DNA from: CAYGZC01 sp964354225
GTDB lineage: Bacteria > Bacteroidota > Ignavibacteria > UBA10030 > SZUA-254
Length of the DNA: 64,000 bases
Direction of reading: 5' to 3'
Assembly: GCA_964354225.1 (NCBI GenBank)
Contig: CAYGZC010000028.1
Coordinates: 4,566 to 68,565, forward strand
The translations under genes and the position numbers were made by a program. Under the pieces are notes generated by a model that ran no database searches, was not told the origin of the DNA, and worked only from the letters and a program-made list of their open reading frames with translations. Positions 46,401 to 55,451 of the stretch are shown here, piece after piece (position 1 is the first letter of the stretch; each line of letters starts with the position of its first letter).

Positions 46401-46650
46401 CCTTCCTGATCCAGCATGAATCGGGATAGATGCGTTGGTCTAGTTTTAGATTCTCCCATTTCGAATCATCGAAATCGGATTTTGTGGGATCGCCGGTTAT
46501 CGGCTGTTTCAAGTCGGGACTTGCTTTCCAGTTGTTAAACGAAATGGTTCCAAGTGAATCTAGCGAATGCACGACTTTATCGACTTGAGTTTGAGCAAAC
46601 ATTGAGAAAGGCAAAAGGCAAAAAACAAAAATTAAGAACAGGGTTTTCAT
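43426..46650 (-). CDS. Glycoside hydrolase family 38 alpha-mannosidase
   Basis: I start at MKTLFLIFVF, after AAGGAATCCACA, instead of 15 codons further out. The 1074-residue protein has a signal peptide ending near MFAQ, so it is periplasmic or secreted. A jelly-roll segment comes first (about 40-150). The GH38 core has the zinc-binding HID (about 270-272) in ANAHIDAAWLW and the nucleophile aspartate in GWNPDSFGYNW. The C-terminal beta domains follow. It hydrolyses terminal alpha-mannose from glycans. There is no T9SS tail. It lies downstream of a ribose-type importer on the same strand. Confidence 0.94.
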   Translation of the reverse strand: MKTLFLIFVFCLLPFSMFAQTQVDKVVHSLDSLGTISFNNWKASPDLKQPITGDPTKSDFDDSKWENLKLDQRIYPDSCWIRKEFVIPDQILGQPVSGAVKFLVSVDDYGYLWVNGESKGYFPWDGEFELTKDAKPGQKFLVAVKAINTGGPLRLIRAEIESERSKKISQMVQDFSTSIRVGQKLLSFDTYQTNARRKQDPGIDKSNMDREEKIRLNNLLQKLAGEVDVQPLASGDLDKFTASLDKIRAQLKPVSDFAKRYTIFFDANAHIDAAWLWRERETIEVCKNTFASVLSMMDTRPDFTYTQSSAAYYDWMEQYYPDVFKRMIPRIKDGRWEIIGGMWIEPDCNLPSGESWMRHLLYAKRYFKEKFGVDVKIGWNPDSFGYNWNMPQFCINAGIDAFITQKIGWNETNVFPYRVFWWESPDGSRVLSYFPFDYVNTVDDPYRLVDWVRQFDANTGFTKMMILFGVGDHGGGPSNDMIDRIEHLKTLDIYPSIEYGTTTQYLDWLKKQNLTTLPVWKDELYLEYHQGTFTTQAKGKEWNRKCEVLLTNVEKFSSLAAMFGGKYNAADLEEAWKNVLFNQFHDILPGSSIREVYIDAPERYKQSEAIGTFELKKSLTYLSNQINTSTVKKGEPLLVFNPLSWERASIVTLQLPEADNNEYSIFDLQGKEVPSQTIQKDKYNREIFFKAESVPSLGYKLYEMRKQKSTVKAKNLEISVASIENEFFFVTIDEMTGEVKSIIDKLNGKEILAGNGNQLQMLEDKPSAWDAWNIGLTGVKFPTTLRKIEVVEYGPVRATLRIISDYLKPGVKKEAPTQDYPNTFFTQDISLYDGIDYIDFKTDVDWWEEKTMLKVAFPVSVSNTVATYEIPYGTIQRSTQWRDSWDSAKVEVPAQRWADLSQNDFGVSLLNTSKYGYDIKGNVMRLSLLRSPKWPDPTADRGKHSIRYALYPHSKNWQQSSTTQKGYEFNDPMIAVISDKHRGKLPASNSLVKLEPSNLVLTTIKKAEDSDAWIFQWYDAKGEETDAVLTLPQTPKKAFTSNFLEQDGSAVWFEKNVVKVKTMKNGIVTIKVDF

Positions 46651-46752
46651 TGTGGATTCCTTAAATAAATGGTTAATTTTATTGTTGTGAAACAAATTTT
46701 TCCAGGTTTAAATGTAGAATTAAACTTTTACATGCGTAAACTGAATAGATGC

Positions 46753-48780
46753 TTATTTAAGAGATTGAAGTATCCTTCGTATCTCAGGTGCATTAGCGTC
46801 ATCCGGTGAAATTTCAAGATACTTTTGCCAGTATAATTTCGCCTCAGCCACTTTTTTTAACTGAAAATAACAATTGCCTGCACCTAAATATGCATCGGCG
46901 AAGTTAGAATTAAACTCTATCGCAGATAGAAAATTCTTAAGTGCTTCCTGGATATCATCTTTACCCTGCAGATAGACAACACCCATTGTATGATAAGCAG
47001 CAGCTAATTCTGGATTTAGCTCGAGCGCTTTTTGCAATGCAATAATTGCCTCATCATATCTTTGAGCCGCCGCATAGGCGATACCCGTGTTCAAGTATAT
47101 ATCAGGATTTGTTGTTCCGACCTTAATAGCTTTTTCATTGTAACGTAATTCATTACTTCGATCCCCATGTAAAGAATAGACATGTGCTAAACTTCCCCAT
47201 ATTCTGGAATTCGCTGAATCTACCTCAAGAAATTTTCTAAAATATTTAATAGCGTTATCTGCATCCATTCGTGAGCGGTAAAATATTGCAAGCTCTTCAT
47301 AAGCAGAGGTCCTCGCGCTTGGTGACCACAGTTTTTGATCCGGCAAAGTATTGAATCGTTCTATAGCTCTTGCTTCATCTGCATTAACCAAAATAAAACT
47401 TGCACTATGAAGCAAAGTCATGCCAAAAATCATAACAACCATTCGACGTTTTAGCATTAAGTTATCCGGACAATAATTTCCCCAATTCGCAGCCGCCACT
47501 ATTATTCCCACATTAAATACCGCAAAGATATCCCAATCTCTGCTCATACCTATCTCGCTGTTGAATAAAACAATAAAACTTAAAGAACAGCCCGCGATAA
47601 GGAATAGAAATACCTGTTGATTGTTAATCGATTGTACCTTGTGTTTCCATATAAACAATGCTACAAGTAGTAATAATGGATAAGGAGAAAGCAAACCCTG
47701 TAAGTTACCAAGATTTATTAAATGTGCGAATGAAAAAAGTGAATATGCTTTATAATAATCTTGAGCAGTACCAAACACAAGAAGGTGCTTCCCACTTTTT
47801 GAAAACACATTATAAAAAGTATCAAATGAAAAGCCGCACATCCACAGCGACACCATAGCTGCCGAACACATAACAATTGTAGAAATTACCAGTCTTGACC
47901 AATGCCCCTGTCGAATATTTTGAATAAACAAGTAGAGCAACGTTGGCAGCAAACATAGTGTGCCGAAGTGAAGTGTAAATAATATTCCATACATCACAAC
48001 AGGAAATACGACGCTCATGTCGCCATGAAGAGAAGCAATTGCCAGCCCAAAATATAGCAATAATCCAAAATAGAGTGGTGTATAAACTTCGACATATCCA
48101 AAGAATAGCTGAATGCCTCCGGATGTAATTATGAAAAGAAAGATTAGCACTCTATCTATTTCCGATTCAGCAAGATATTTAACAAGCCGAGTGAGCACTA
48201 AAACACTTCCTATTCCAAACGTAATACTTGTAAACTGAATAGGGAATTCATTGCTTATAAAAATTCCAAGCGAAGAGAGCATCTGAGCTGTTTTCAACAA
48301 AATGAAGCCAGAAAGAGGTTCATTTTTAAATATCGCAACATCAACATCTCCAGCCAAACCCTTTTGGATGATTCGTGCAACAAGACTTCCATCTCCCAAA
48401 AGAAAGAACCGCTCACGGAAAAACCAATAAACAATTCCGGAGCAAATGACACAACCGACGAGAATTAAAATTCTGATAGATTTATTTTGCATGCGAATAT
48501 TTGCATTTATCTTCTCAAGAATCCGCAATATCATCATTTGAGTAGATGGTATCATCAACAATACCATCAGCAAAGGAATACCCACCTTAAAAATTATCGG
48601 AAGGAATGCAAGCTGATGAAAACCCCAATTTGCCGCTGTTGGATAAAACAGAGCAACAATTTGAAAGAAAATAAAAATACCACTCACGGCGACAATGATG
48701 AAGTACAACATTGTAAAACCTGAAAAACCTTCGAATTTTTTTTGTCTACCCGGAATAGGTTCCTTTTTTTGTATCGTCAT
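46753..48780 (-). CDS. Polytopic membrane protein with C-terminal TPR repeats
   Basis: A 675-residue protein. Residues of about 20-470 form ten or more transmembrane helices, with FFRERFFLLGDGSLVARIIQKG in a loop, in the style of glycosyltransferase-39 or O-antigen-ligase-like proteins. Residues of about 490-675 hold four or more tetratricopeptide repeats (AIKYFRKFLEVDSANSRIWGSLAHVYS, YDEAIIALQKALELNPELAAAYHTMGVVY). Such proteins often help in glycosylation or polysaccharide export, but the enzyme residues are not clear. It lies between the mannosidase and a barrel protein on the same strand. Confidence 0.8.
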   Translation of the reverse strand: MTIQKKEPIPGRQKKFEGFSGFTMLYFIIVAVSGIFIFFQIVALFYPTAANWGFHQLAFLPIIFKVGIPLLMVLLMIPSTQMMILRILEKINANIRMQNKSIRILILVGCVICSGIVYWFFRERFFLLGDGSLVARIIQKGLAGDVDVAIFKNEPLSGFILLKTAQMLSSLGIFISNEFPIQFTSITFGIGSVLVLTRLVKYLAESEIDRVLIFLFIITSGGIQLFFGYVEVYTPLYFGLLLYFGLAIASLHGDMSVVFPVVMYGILFTLHFGTLCLLPTLLYLFIQNIRQGHWSRLVISTIVMCSAAMVSLWMCGFSFDTFYNVFSKSGKHLLVFGTAQDYYKAYSLFSFAHLINLGNLQGLLSPYPLLLLVALFIWKHKVQSINNQQVFLFLIAGCSLSFIVLFNSEIGMSRDWDIFAVFNVGIIVAAANWGNYCPDNLMLKRRMVVMIFGMTLLHSASFILVNADEARAIERFNTLPDQKLWSPSARTSAYEELAIFYRSRMDADNAIKYFRKFLEVDSANSRIWGSLAHVYSLHGDRSNELRYNEKAIKVGTTNPDIYLNTGIAYAAAQRYDEAIIALQKALELNPELAAAYHTMGVVYLQGKDDIQEALKNFLSAIEFNSNFADAYLGAGNCYFQLKKVAEAKLYWQKYLEISPDDANAPEIRRILQSLK

Positions 48781-48951
48781 TGTTTTACAATCTCATTGCT
48801 GAATAGATCGGAGCTTTTCGCGGATTGTGGATGCATCAATATTTTATGGATCCAGTTCCAAGAATCCGTGGATTAGTTGAATCAATCGCAATAACTTTTG
48901 ATTGTGTTCTGGAAAACTTAACTGTATTATTCATCGTATCTATAATCATTT

Positions 48952-49545
48952 TCAGAACATAAACAGATGGACACCGAACACTATACGGATACCTCCAAAA
49001 TCACCGTAAAGTTGTTTCTGCTGAGAGCGGCGATAATCGTACACAACATCACCAAATATAGAGAGGTGACCCTCTTCATCCAAAGGTTGCTCAAGTCCGA
49101 TGCCGCCATAATAACCCAACTTCTTGTCGGCTTCTATCGATTTTTCCGGAGTGCGAAAACTTGAAGTAGTTTGTTTAATTGAGACATAACTAAGACCACC
49201 CGAAAGACGAATAAATACATTGCCGCTTAGGATTTGTTTGTTGATTATGCCAACATGAATAAATCGCTCGAACAACTCAATTGAACTATCAGTCTGCGAT
49301 TCGACTACAGCTTTTGCGCGAAAGAATGAAATATCTCCCGCAGCATAAAGGGAAGATTTAAATGGAAGGCAGATGCCGCCACCCCAGATAATATCGGAGC
49401 TCGATTGTGCATGAGATCTAAACTGCTGATTTGATGGTAAGAAAAGCCCGCCATACAATGTGATGATGAACGGCTGCTGTTGTGCTTCAAGTACAGGCGT
49501 AAAAAATAAAAAAATTACAGTGACTATTGATAAAAATAATTTCAT
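48952..49545 (-). CDS. Outer-membrane beta-barrel protein
   Basis: A 197-residue protein with a signal peptide ending near LEAQQ and barrel-type strands (SLYAAGDISFFRAKAVVES, VFIRLSGGLSYVSIKQT, GYYGGIGLEQPLD) that finish at IRIVFGVHLFMF, a typical outer-membrane C-terminus with terminal Phe. It overlaps the upstream ABC permease by four bases, so it is read with the importer operon. It may be a porin for the same solute; function is not known. Confidence 0.75.
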   Translation of the reverse strand: MKLFLSIVTVIFLFFTPVLEAQQQPFIITLYGGLFLPSNQQFRSHAQSSSDIIWGGGICLPFKSSLYAAGDISFFRAKAVVESQTDSSIELFERFIHVGIINKQILSGNVFIRLSGGLSYVSIKQTTSSFRTPEKSIEADKKLGYYGGIGLEQPLDEEGHLSIFGDVVYDYRRSQQKQLYGDFGGIRIVFGVHLFMF

Positions 49546-50510
49546 TTTATCCTCATTTGATCTAATAATACTGCAAGTAAGATAACTACACCAAGAACTA
49601 CCATTTGAACATACGATCCAACATTGAGAAGGTTCAATCCATTTCGCAAAACACCGATGAGCATTGCGCCTAAAAATGTTCCAACGATTGAACCTCTGCC
49701 GCCAAACAAACTTGTTCCGCCAACGACAACCGCTGCGATAACATCCATCTCGTACATCAAGCCGGCATTTGGTTGGCCTGAGTTCATTCGGGAAGCTAAT
49801 AACACGCCACTAATTGCAGCAAGAACTCCACTTATCATGTAAACATATAACAAGGTTCTGCTTACATTGATGCCGGCAAGTCGCGCAGCTTCTTTATTTC
49901 CCCCGACGGCATATACATATCTACCAAACTTGGTATGTTTCAGAATGGTGAATGCAACAATGTAAACACAGATCATTATGATAGTAGAAATCGGAACGCC
50001 AAAAACTCTTCCACTTCCGACAAAACTAAATTCATCCGGTAATCCCCAAATAGGTCTGCCATCAGTATACATGTATGATGAGCCGCGCCAGATCGTCATG
50101 AGTGCGAGGGTTACGATGAATGGTGTGATATTGAATCGTGTTACGAATAGCCCTGCGATTGAACCCGATAGAATTCCAATCACTAATCCAGCAAAAAGTG
50201 CGAGTGGAAATGAAACCGTGAACGGAAGATCTAGTTTCAATATACTCGTAGCGATTACTCCGCTGAAAGCAACCATTGCACCGACCGATAGATCAATCCC
50301 GGCTGTGAGAATAACAAACGTCATTCCTGCCGCAATGATTGCAGTAATGGATGTTTGGAGTGTTACATTCAGGATGTTGTCGGCTGTGAAAAAATATGGT
50401 GATAGTGATGAAAATATAGCTATTTCGACAAGCAGAGCTATTGTGATTCCAAATTCGCCTATGATAGTTTTGAATTTTTTTGTTGAAGGTAATTTCTCAG
50501 CCATTGCCAA
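49542..50510 (-). CDS. Ribose-type ABC importer permease 1
   Basis: A 322-residue permease of the RbsC/AraH type (BPD_transp_2) with eight to ten helices and the signature ILTAGIDLSVGAMVAFSGVIA and GTSLFGGRGSIVGTFLGAMLIGVLRNGLNLL. It forms the membrane channel with the ATPase whose gene overlaps it by 14 bases. A second, related permease lies at 54.2 kb. The solute (pentose, polyol or nucleoside) cannot be told from sequence. Confidence 0.93.
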   Translation of the reverse strand: MAMAEKLPSTKKFKTIIGEFGITIALLVEIAIFSSLSPYFFTADNILNVTLQTSITAIIAAGMTFVILTAGIDLSVGAMVAFSGVIATSILKLDLPFTVSFPLALFAGLVIGILSGSIAGLFVTRFNITPFIVTLALMTIWRGSSYMYTDGRPIWGLPDEFSFVGSGRVFGVPISTIIMICVYIVAFTILKHTKFGRYVYAVGGNKEAARLAGINVSRTLLYVYMISGVLAAISGVLLASRMNSGQPNAGLMYEMDVIAAVVVGGTSLFGGRGSIVGTFLGAMLIGVLRNGLNLLNVGSYVQMVVLGVVILLAVLLDQMRIK

Positions 50511-52005
50511 CCTCTACTTTTTCACCTGTGGCAAGTGTCATTATTCTCTCCTGAGTTGACTCGCTTCGAGAGAGAATACCTGTGAGTTTTCCTTCCCACA
50601 TTACCGCAATCCGATCACTGATGCCGAGAAGTTCGGGAAGATCGGATGAAATGACAATAACACCAATGCCATCCTTCGCAAGCTGGTTGATGAGATTGTA
50701 GATTTCGTACTTTATGCCAACATCGATACCAACGGTTGGTTCATCGAAAATAAGGAGTTTTGATTTCGTAAAGAGCCATCGGGCAAGAACAACTTTCTGT
50801 CGATTGCCTCCGCTTAAGTTTTCAACTTCCTGTTCTATAGACGGTGTTTTAATTCTCAAGTCGTTCGTGAATTTCTTGCTAATCGAATTTTCTTTTGATC
50901 GGTTGATGAATAATCCTTTTACGACATCATTAAGATTTGAGAGAGATATGTTTTCCCTCACGTTCATCTGCATGATCAAACCATACTTGTTTCGATCTTC
51001 CGTGAGAAGACCAATACCAAGATCTATTGCTTCACGAGGCGAGCGAGGATGAATTTCATTTCCTTCTAAATATATCGAACCGCTTTCTTTTGGATCGGCA
51101 CCAAATATGATTCGTGCAAGTTCGCTCCTTCCTGAACCAACAAGTCCAGCAAGTCCAAGTATCTCTCCTTTGTGAACGGTAAGGTTGACATTTTTCAACA
51201 AACCACCGCTGATATTTTTTACTTTGAGAATTTCTTCCCCGCGCTGTAATTCGATTTTTGGATATTCTTGCTCAAGTTCTCTGCCAACCATCCATCGTAC
51301 AAGACTTCTACGATCTGACTCCGTCACATTACAGCTATGGATAAATTTTCCATCTCGCAAAACCGTAAGCCGATCTCCGATTTCAAATATTTCTTCTAAG
51401 CGATGAGAGATATAGATGATCCCGACGCCTTCGGTTTTTAAACGACGGATAACTGCGAAAAGATTTTTCAACTCATTCTCTGTGAGTGCTGCTGATGGCT
51501 CGTCCATAGCAAGTATACGTACTTTCTTCGATATAGCTTTTGCGATTTCAACAATTTGCCGTTGTGCAACACTTAACGAACTGATCAGAGCGGTTGTAGG
51601 AATTTCTTCTCCAAGCTGAGCTAAAGCAGTGCGTGCAATTTCGTGCATCTTTTTAAAGTCAACAAACGGAGATTTTTTTTTAGTTGGTTCATTTCCAAGA
51701 AGAATATTTTCAGCGACAGTCAATTCCGGAACCAGCTTGAATTCCTGATAAATCATTCCGATTCCTGCTCTTTGGGAATCTGCAGGTGAATGGAACTCTA
51801 CATCTTTCCCTTCGATTAATATTGAGCCACTATCTTTCCGAATCGCACCAGAAAGGACTTTCATAAGTGTGGATTTACCTGCACCATTCTCACCGAGCAG
51901 GCAATGCACTTCACCAGCACGAAGCTCAAAGTTCACATCCGACAATGCCAGCACGCCGGGGTACTGTTTGCGGATGTTTTGCATTTGGAGGAGAGGCGTC
52001 ACCAA
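50497..52005 (-). CDS. Ribose-type ABC importer ATPase (double ABC domain)
   Basis: A 502-residue RbsA/MglA-like ATPase with two fused ABC domains. The first has Walker A GENGAGKST, signature LSVAQRQ and Walker B ILAMDEPSAAL. The second has the degenerate Walker A GLVGSGRSE, normal for the family, and signature LSGGNRQKV. Each half of the transporter channel is powered by one such protein. It is the only ATPase gene in a cluster with two permeases and two binding proteins, so it may serve both. Confidence 0.95.
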   Translation of the reverse strand: MVTPLLQMQNIRKQYPGVLALSDVNFELRAGEVHCLLGENGAGKSTLMKVLSGAIRKDSGSILIEGKDVEFHSPADSQRAGIGMIYQEFKLVPELTVAENILLGNEPTKKKSPFVDFKKMHEIARTALAQLGEEIPTTALISSLSVAQRQIVEIAKAISKKVRILAMDEPSAALTENELKNLFAVIRRLKTEGVGIIYISHRLEEIFEIGDRLTVLRDGKFIHSCNVTESDRRSLVRWMVGRELEQEYPKIELQRGEEILKVKNISGGLLKNVNLTVHKGEILGLAGLVGSGRSELARIIFGADPKESGSIYLEGNEIHPRSPREAIDLGIGLLTEDRNKYGLIMQMNVRENISLSNLNDVVKGLFINRSKENSISKKFTNDLRIKTPSIEQEVENLSGGNRQKVVLARWLFTKSKLLIFDEPTVGIDVGIKYEIYNLINQLAKDGIGVIVISSDLPELLGISDRIAVMWEGKLTGILSRSESTQERIMTLATGEKVEVGNG

Positions 52006-52127
52006 TCCCTTCTTTTATTCTTCCCCCTAAGAAGGTGGAGAAAAAACAAGCCTGCCCATCCTCCTCTTACCATGGTAAGGATTATAGAAAGGGTCATATT
52101 TTTGCATGAGCTCATGTTCAAGTTCGT

Positions 52128-53048
52128 CTACTTCGCGATCACTTGTTGTAAAGCTTCCTTATCAGCAATACCAACCTCGACAGGAACAACTTTTGGAACG
52201 GAAACACCGATAAAGTAGTCATGTATTTTTTGGATAGTCATCTCGCCGATCTTTTTTGGATTCTGGATTACGTCTGCTCTTAATTGTGTATCTTTGAGAA
52301 TAGCATCGCGGGCGGGTGGTGTTGCATCGTATCCGACAATCTTTACATTGGGACGTTTGTATTGCATCACCGCATCCAATGCACCAAGAGCGGAATCATC
52401 ATTGATACCGAAGATACCGTCAAGGTCTGGATGTGCTTGTAAAATATCTGAAGTAATCTGCATCGCCTTATCGCGGACACCTTCAGCATTCATGTCGGCA
52501 ACAATTTTGATATCGGGATACTTTGCAATTACTTCTTTAAATCCTTGTGTCCGATCCAGTACTGATGTTACCGTCGGCTGACCGATGATTGCGACTTTTC
52601 CTTTGCCATTCAAAACTTTTGCAAGATATTCTCCCGCTAACTTTCCACCGGCGATATTATCCGAAGCGATGTGGCTGACGATCTCACCTTCCTGCGAGGC
52701 AATGTCAGCAGTGAAGACAGGAATCTTAGCATCATTCGCTTTTTTTATTGCCGGACCGACACCGCGCGAATCTACCGGACATACGATGATGGCATCGACT
52801 TTTCGTGTGATGAAATCTTCAATCTGGTTGCTTTGCTTCCCGAGATCAAAATCACCGGCAGTGACAATGAGTTCGTAACCGTTCTTCGCGGCTTCGGTTT
52901 TTAGACCTTCTTCCAAATCTTTATAGAAAACATGCGCACGAGTGAGAAGTGAGACACCAATGGTTTTAGTGGATTTGGAATCTTCTTTCTTCCAACAACT
53001 GACAAGAAGCAGAATAAATACCAATGTAACTGTTAAAACATATTTCAT
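52128..53048 (-). CDS. ABC importer sugar-binding lipoprotein 1
   Basis: A 306-residue substrate-binding protein of the RbsB group (Peripla_BP_4) with a lipobox (LLLVSC). TIGVSLLTRAHVFYKDLEEGLKTEAAKNGYEL and ITRKVDAIIVCPVDS, DGIFGINDDSALGAL and VKIVGYDATPP are typical of the family's two lobes. It delivers a sugar or related solute to the permeases. It lies upstream of the ATPase gene in transcription order. Confidence 0.93.
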   Translation of the reverse strand: MKYVLTVTLVFILLLVSCWKKEDSKSTKTIGVSLLTRAHVFYKDLEEGLKTEAAKNGYELIVTAGDFDLGKQSNQIEDFITRKVDAIIVCPVDSRGVGPAIKKANDAKIPVFTADIASQEGEIVSHIASDNIAGGKLAGEYLAKVLNGKGKVAIIGQPTVTSVLDRTQGFKEVIAKYPDIKIVADMNAEGVRDKAMQITSDILQAHPDLDGIFGINDDSALGALDAVMQYKRPNVKIVGYDATPPARDAILKDTQLRADVIQNPKKIGEMTIQKIHDYFIGVSVPKVVPVEVGIADKEALQQVIAK

Positions 53049-53211
53049 ATATCTTCCTAAAAATATTATGTTACTTTTTATTTTGCGTACCTTAGTGTTC
53101 TCTGTGGTTTTATTTCACCGCCAAGAACACAAGGGATCGTTGAGCCATTGCGCTCATCAAGTGCAACTCACTTCTAACCTTGAAGCTAACCTGAAAGTGA
53201 GTCGCACATCG

Positions 53212-54171
53212 TTAAAATTTCCCCGTTTTCCACTTTTCGGCATACTCTTCAACATTTTCTTTGGTAATGATATCAAGTCCGGAATCAATGACGGATTGAG
53301 CGGGAATTTTTCCTTCCTTAAATTCTTTCAACAATCGAACGCTTTCATATCCCCAGCCCCAAAGTTTTTGTCCCATCAAAACTTGTACATAACCTTGTCG
53401 AACATAATCAAGTTGTTCAGGTAATGCATCTATGGAAACAACGAACAGATCACCCGGTTTCTTCGCAGCAAATGGACCGGGAGGTGGTGTAAACAACGCC
53501 CAAGCACCGGGTAAAATCCAACCTTTAAGATCAGGATGTGCTTGCATTGCCGCTTCCATTACGCTCACGCCTTTGTTAACATCGTCGTAACAGTATTCTG
53601 TTGCAACAACTTTAATGTCGGGATAAGATTTGAGATACTCAAGTATTCCCTGTCGTCGTTCTTCAAGATTTGGTGCACCCGGTGTGCCCATCAGGATAGC
53701 AATATTTCCTTTCGTTCCCATCATATTCACAAGTCGTTCTGCCATTTGCTTTCCGCTCGGGAAGTTGGCTGTTCCATAGTAAGCGAATCGCTTGCTTCTC
53801 GGCGCATCTGAATCGAAGCAGACCACCGGAATTCCCGCATCTACAGCTTTGTTAATTGATTCAGTAAGAGCGTCAGCATCATTTACAGAAACGGCAATGC
53901 CGTTGACCTTCTTCTCGATCAAACTTTCGATGATTTGCGCTTGCTCGACTGCATCAGATTTTACAGGTGCAAAACGCTGGACTTCTATTTTTCCAGCGCC
54001 TAAATCTTTCGCCGCTCCTTGAGCACCTTGCCATGCCACCTGAAAAACCGGATTGTCCAAAAGTTTCGGTACGAACGCAAAAACCAATTTCTTCTCTTCC
54101 TGCTTCTTGCCGCAACCGGAGAGAAGAAGAATGACAGCAACGATGATAGATAGATATTTTTTCATTTGCAT
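53212..54171 (-). CDS. ABC importer sugar-binding lipoprotein 2
   Basis: A 319-residue binding lipoprotein (lipobox LLLSGC) of the same fold as the neighbour but clearly divergent: FVPKLLDNPVFQVAWQGAQGAAKDLG, INGIAVSVNDADAL-like KKVNGIAVSVNDADAL, VCFDSDAPRSKRFAYYGT and GTPGAPNLEERRQG. This looks like the RhaS or autoinducer-2/xylose-type group. Start may be the first or third codon (MQMKKYL). It lies directly downstream of permease 2 and probably pairs with it. Confidence 0.92.
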   Translation of the reverse strand: MQMKKYLSIIVAVILLLSGCGKKQEEKKLVFAFVPKLLDNPVFQVAWQGAQGAAKDLGAGKIEVQRFAPVKSDAVEQAQIIESLIEKKVNGIAVSVNDADALTESINKAVDAGIPVVCFDSDAPRSKRFAYYGTANFPSGKQMAERLVNMMGTKGNIAILMGTPGAPNLEERRQGILEYLKSYPDIKVVATEYCYDDVNKGVSVMEAAMQAHPDLKGWILPGAWALFTPPPGPFAAKKPGDLFVVSIDALPEQLDYVRQGYVQVLMGQKLWGWGYESVRLLKEFKEGKIPAQSVIDSGLDIITKENVEEYAEKWKTGKF

Positions 54172-54243
54172 TTTCTCAAGTTATTATTTCAATTTTCCAG
54201 TTTGACCCTCTCCCGATTCGGGGGAGGGATTATAGGGTGCAGA

Positions 54244-55188
54244 TCACCGTTTCGTTTTTCTATCCAATATAACAGCTAACAAAATCACAAGCCCAATCGC
54301 AACTTGCTGCCAATATGCGGAGACATTTAAAAGCACTAAACCGTTTCGCAATATCCCCATCAACAGTGAACCGATGATGGCACCGAGAATTGTTCCCCTA
54401 CCGCCGCTGAGACTTATTCCACCAATTACAGCTGCTGCAATAACATCAAGCTCGTAACCAAGTCCGGCAGTAGATTGACCGACACCGAATCGCGCTGTGA
54501 ATAATACGCCTGCAATTCCAGCACCAAAGCCACACAAAGTATAAACTAAAATTTTCATTCTTCCAACATTCACACCGCTGAAGTGTGATGCTTCCTCATT
54601 CCCGCCTATGGCATAGACATAGCGTCCCCATTTTGTTGCTTTCAAGAAATATCCAATAACGAATGCGAAAATCGCCATGGCGATGATTGGAATAGGTATG
54701 CTTAAGAATGTTCCTTGCCCGAGAGTCAGAAACTCTGCCGGTAAATTTCTGATAGTCTCACCGCCTGTTAGTGCGAATGCCAAACCGCGAGCGATACTCA
54801 TCATTCCAAGCGTTGCAATGAACGGGGGAAGCTTTGTTTCTGTAATCAGCAATCCATTCGCTAAACCACAGAGCAATCCAACAATTAAACCGATTAAAGC
54901 CGATGAAGTTATATCAAACCCGTTATTCAGTAACACAGCAGTGACGACACCTGAAAGTCCAAGGATAGAACCAACCGATAAATCAATACCGGCGGTAATA
55001 ATAACGAGCGATTGACCCACAGCCATGATGGCGATGAAGGAAAGTGCTCTGATTACCTGAGAGATGTTAGACCAATTTAGAAAAGTTGACTCGAATAAGC
55101 TTTCCCCGCCAAAGGATGACGTTAGAATCGTGAGAAGGACGACTTCCACGATGAGAGCGAGCCAGATGCCGAGACGTTTGGATTTCAA
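54244..55188 (-). CDS. Ribose-type ABC importer permease 2
   Basis: A 314-residue RbsC-like permease with VIITAGIDLSVGSILGLSGVV and GGISLSGGRGTILGAIIGSLLMGILRNGLVLLN. It is a paralogue of permease 1 at 49.5 kb. It is the first gene of the importer operon on the minus strand; the 260 bases before it (to 55451) are AT-rich without a recognisable element. Two permeases may make a mixed channel or two separate importers sharing an ATPase. Confidence 0.93.
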   Translation of the reverse strand: MKSKRLGIWLALIVEVVLLTILTSSFGGESLFESTFLNWSNISQVIRALSFIAIMAVGQSLVIITAGIDLSVGSILGLSGVVTAVLLNNGFDITSSALIGLIVGLLCGLANGLLITETKLPPFIATLGMMSIARGLAFALTGGETIRNLPAEFLTLGQGTFLSIPIPIIAMAIFAFVIGYFLKATKWGRYVYAIGGNEEASHFSGVNVGRMKILVYTLCGFGAGIAGVLFTARFGVGQSTAGLGYELDVIAAAVIGGISLSGGRGTILGAIIGSLLMGILRNGLVLLNVSAYWQQVAIGLVILLAVILDRKTKR

Positions 55189-55451
55189 GAGTTTGAATTC
55201 GTTAATTCGATAACTTTAAGTTGCATTATCTTACAAATAAAAGAGGGAAAAATCAATTACTAGAGAGATTGGAACGAAAAGTGTGGGACTTTGAGAGAAA
55301 TTTAAAAGTTGGGATTGATCCGATGCATTTGGATTGATAATTCACATTTTAAAACTTATTTTGATTAGAATATAGCATGCAGGGAGGTGAAGTGCAACAC
55401 GATCCCAATTATGATTTCAATTTGAACGAACAGATAATCAAAGTCTCTTGA

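Noticed and set aside
49978..50559. A 193-codon plus-strand open frame over the ABC permease and ATPase genes
   Set aside because: It mirrors the hydrophobic codons of the permease on the other strand and has no ribosome site or family resemblance.
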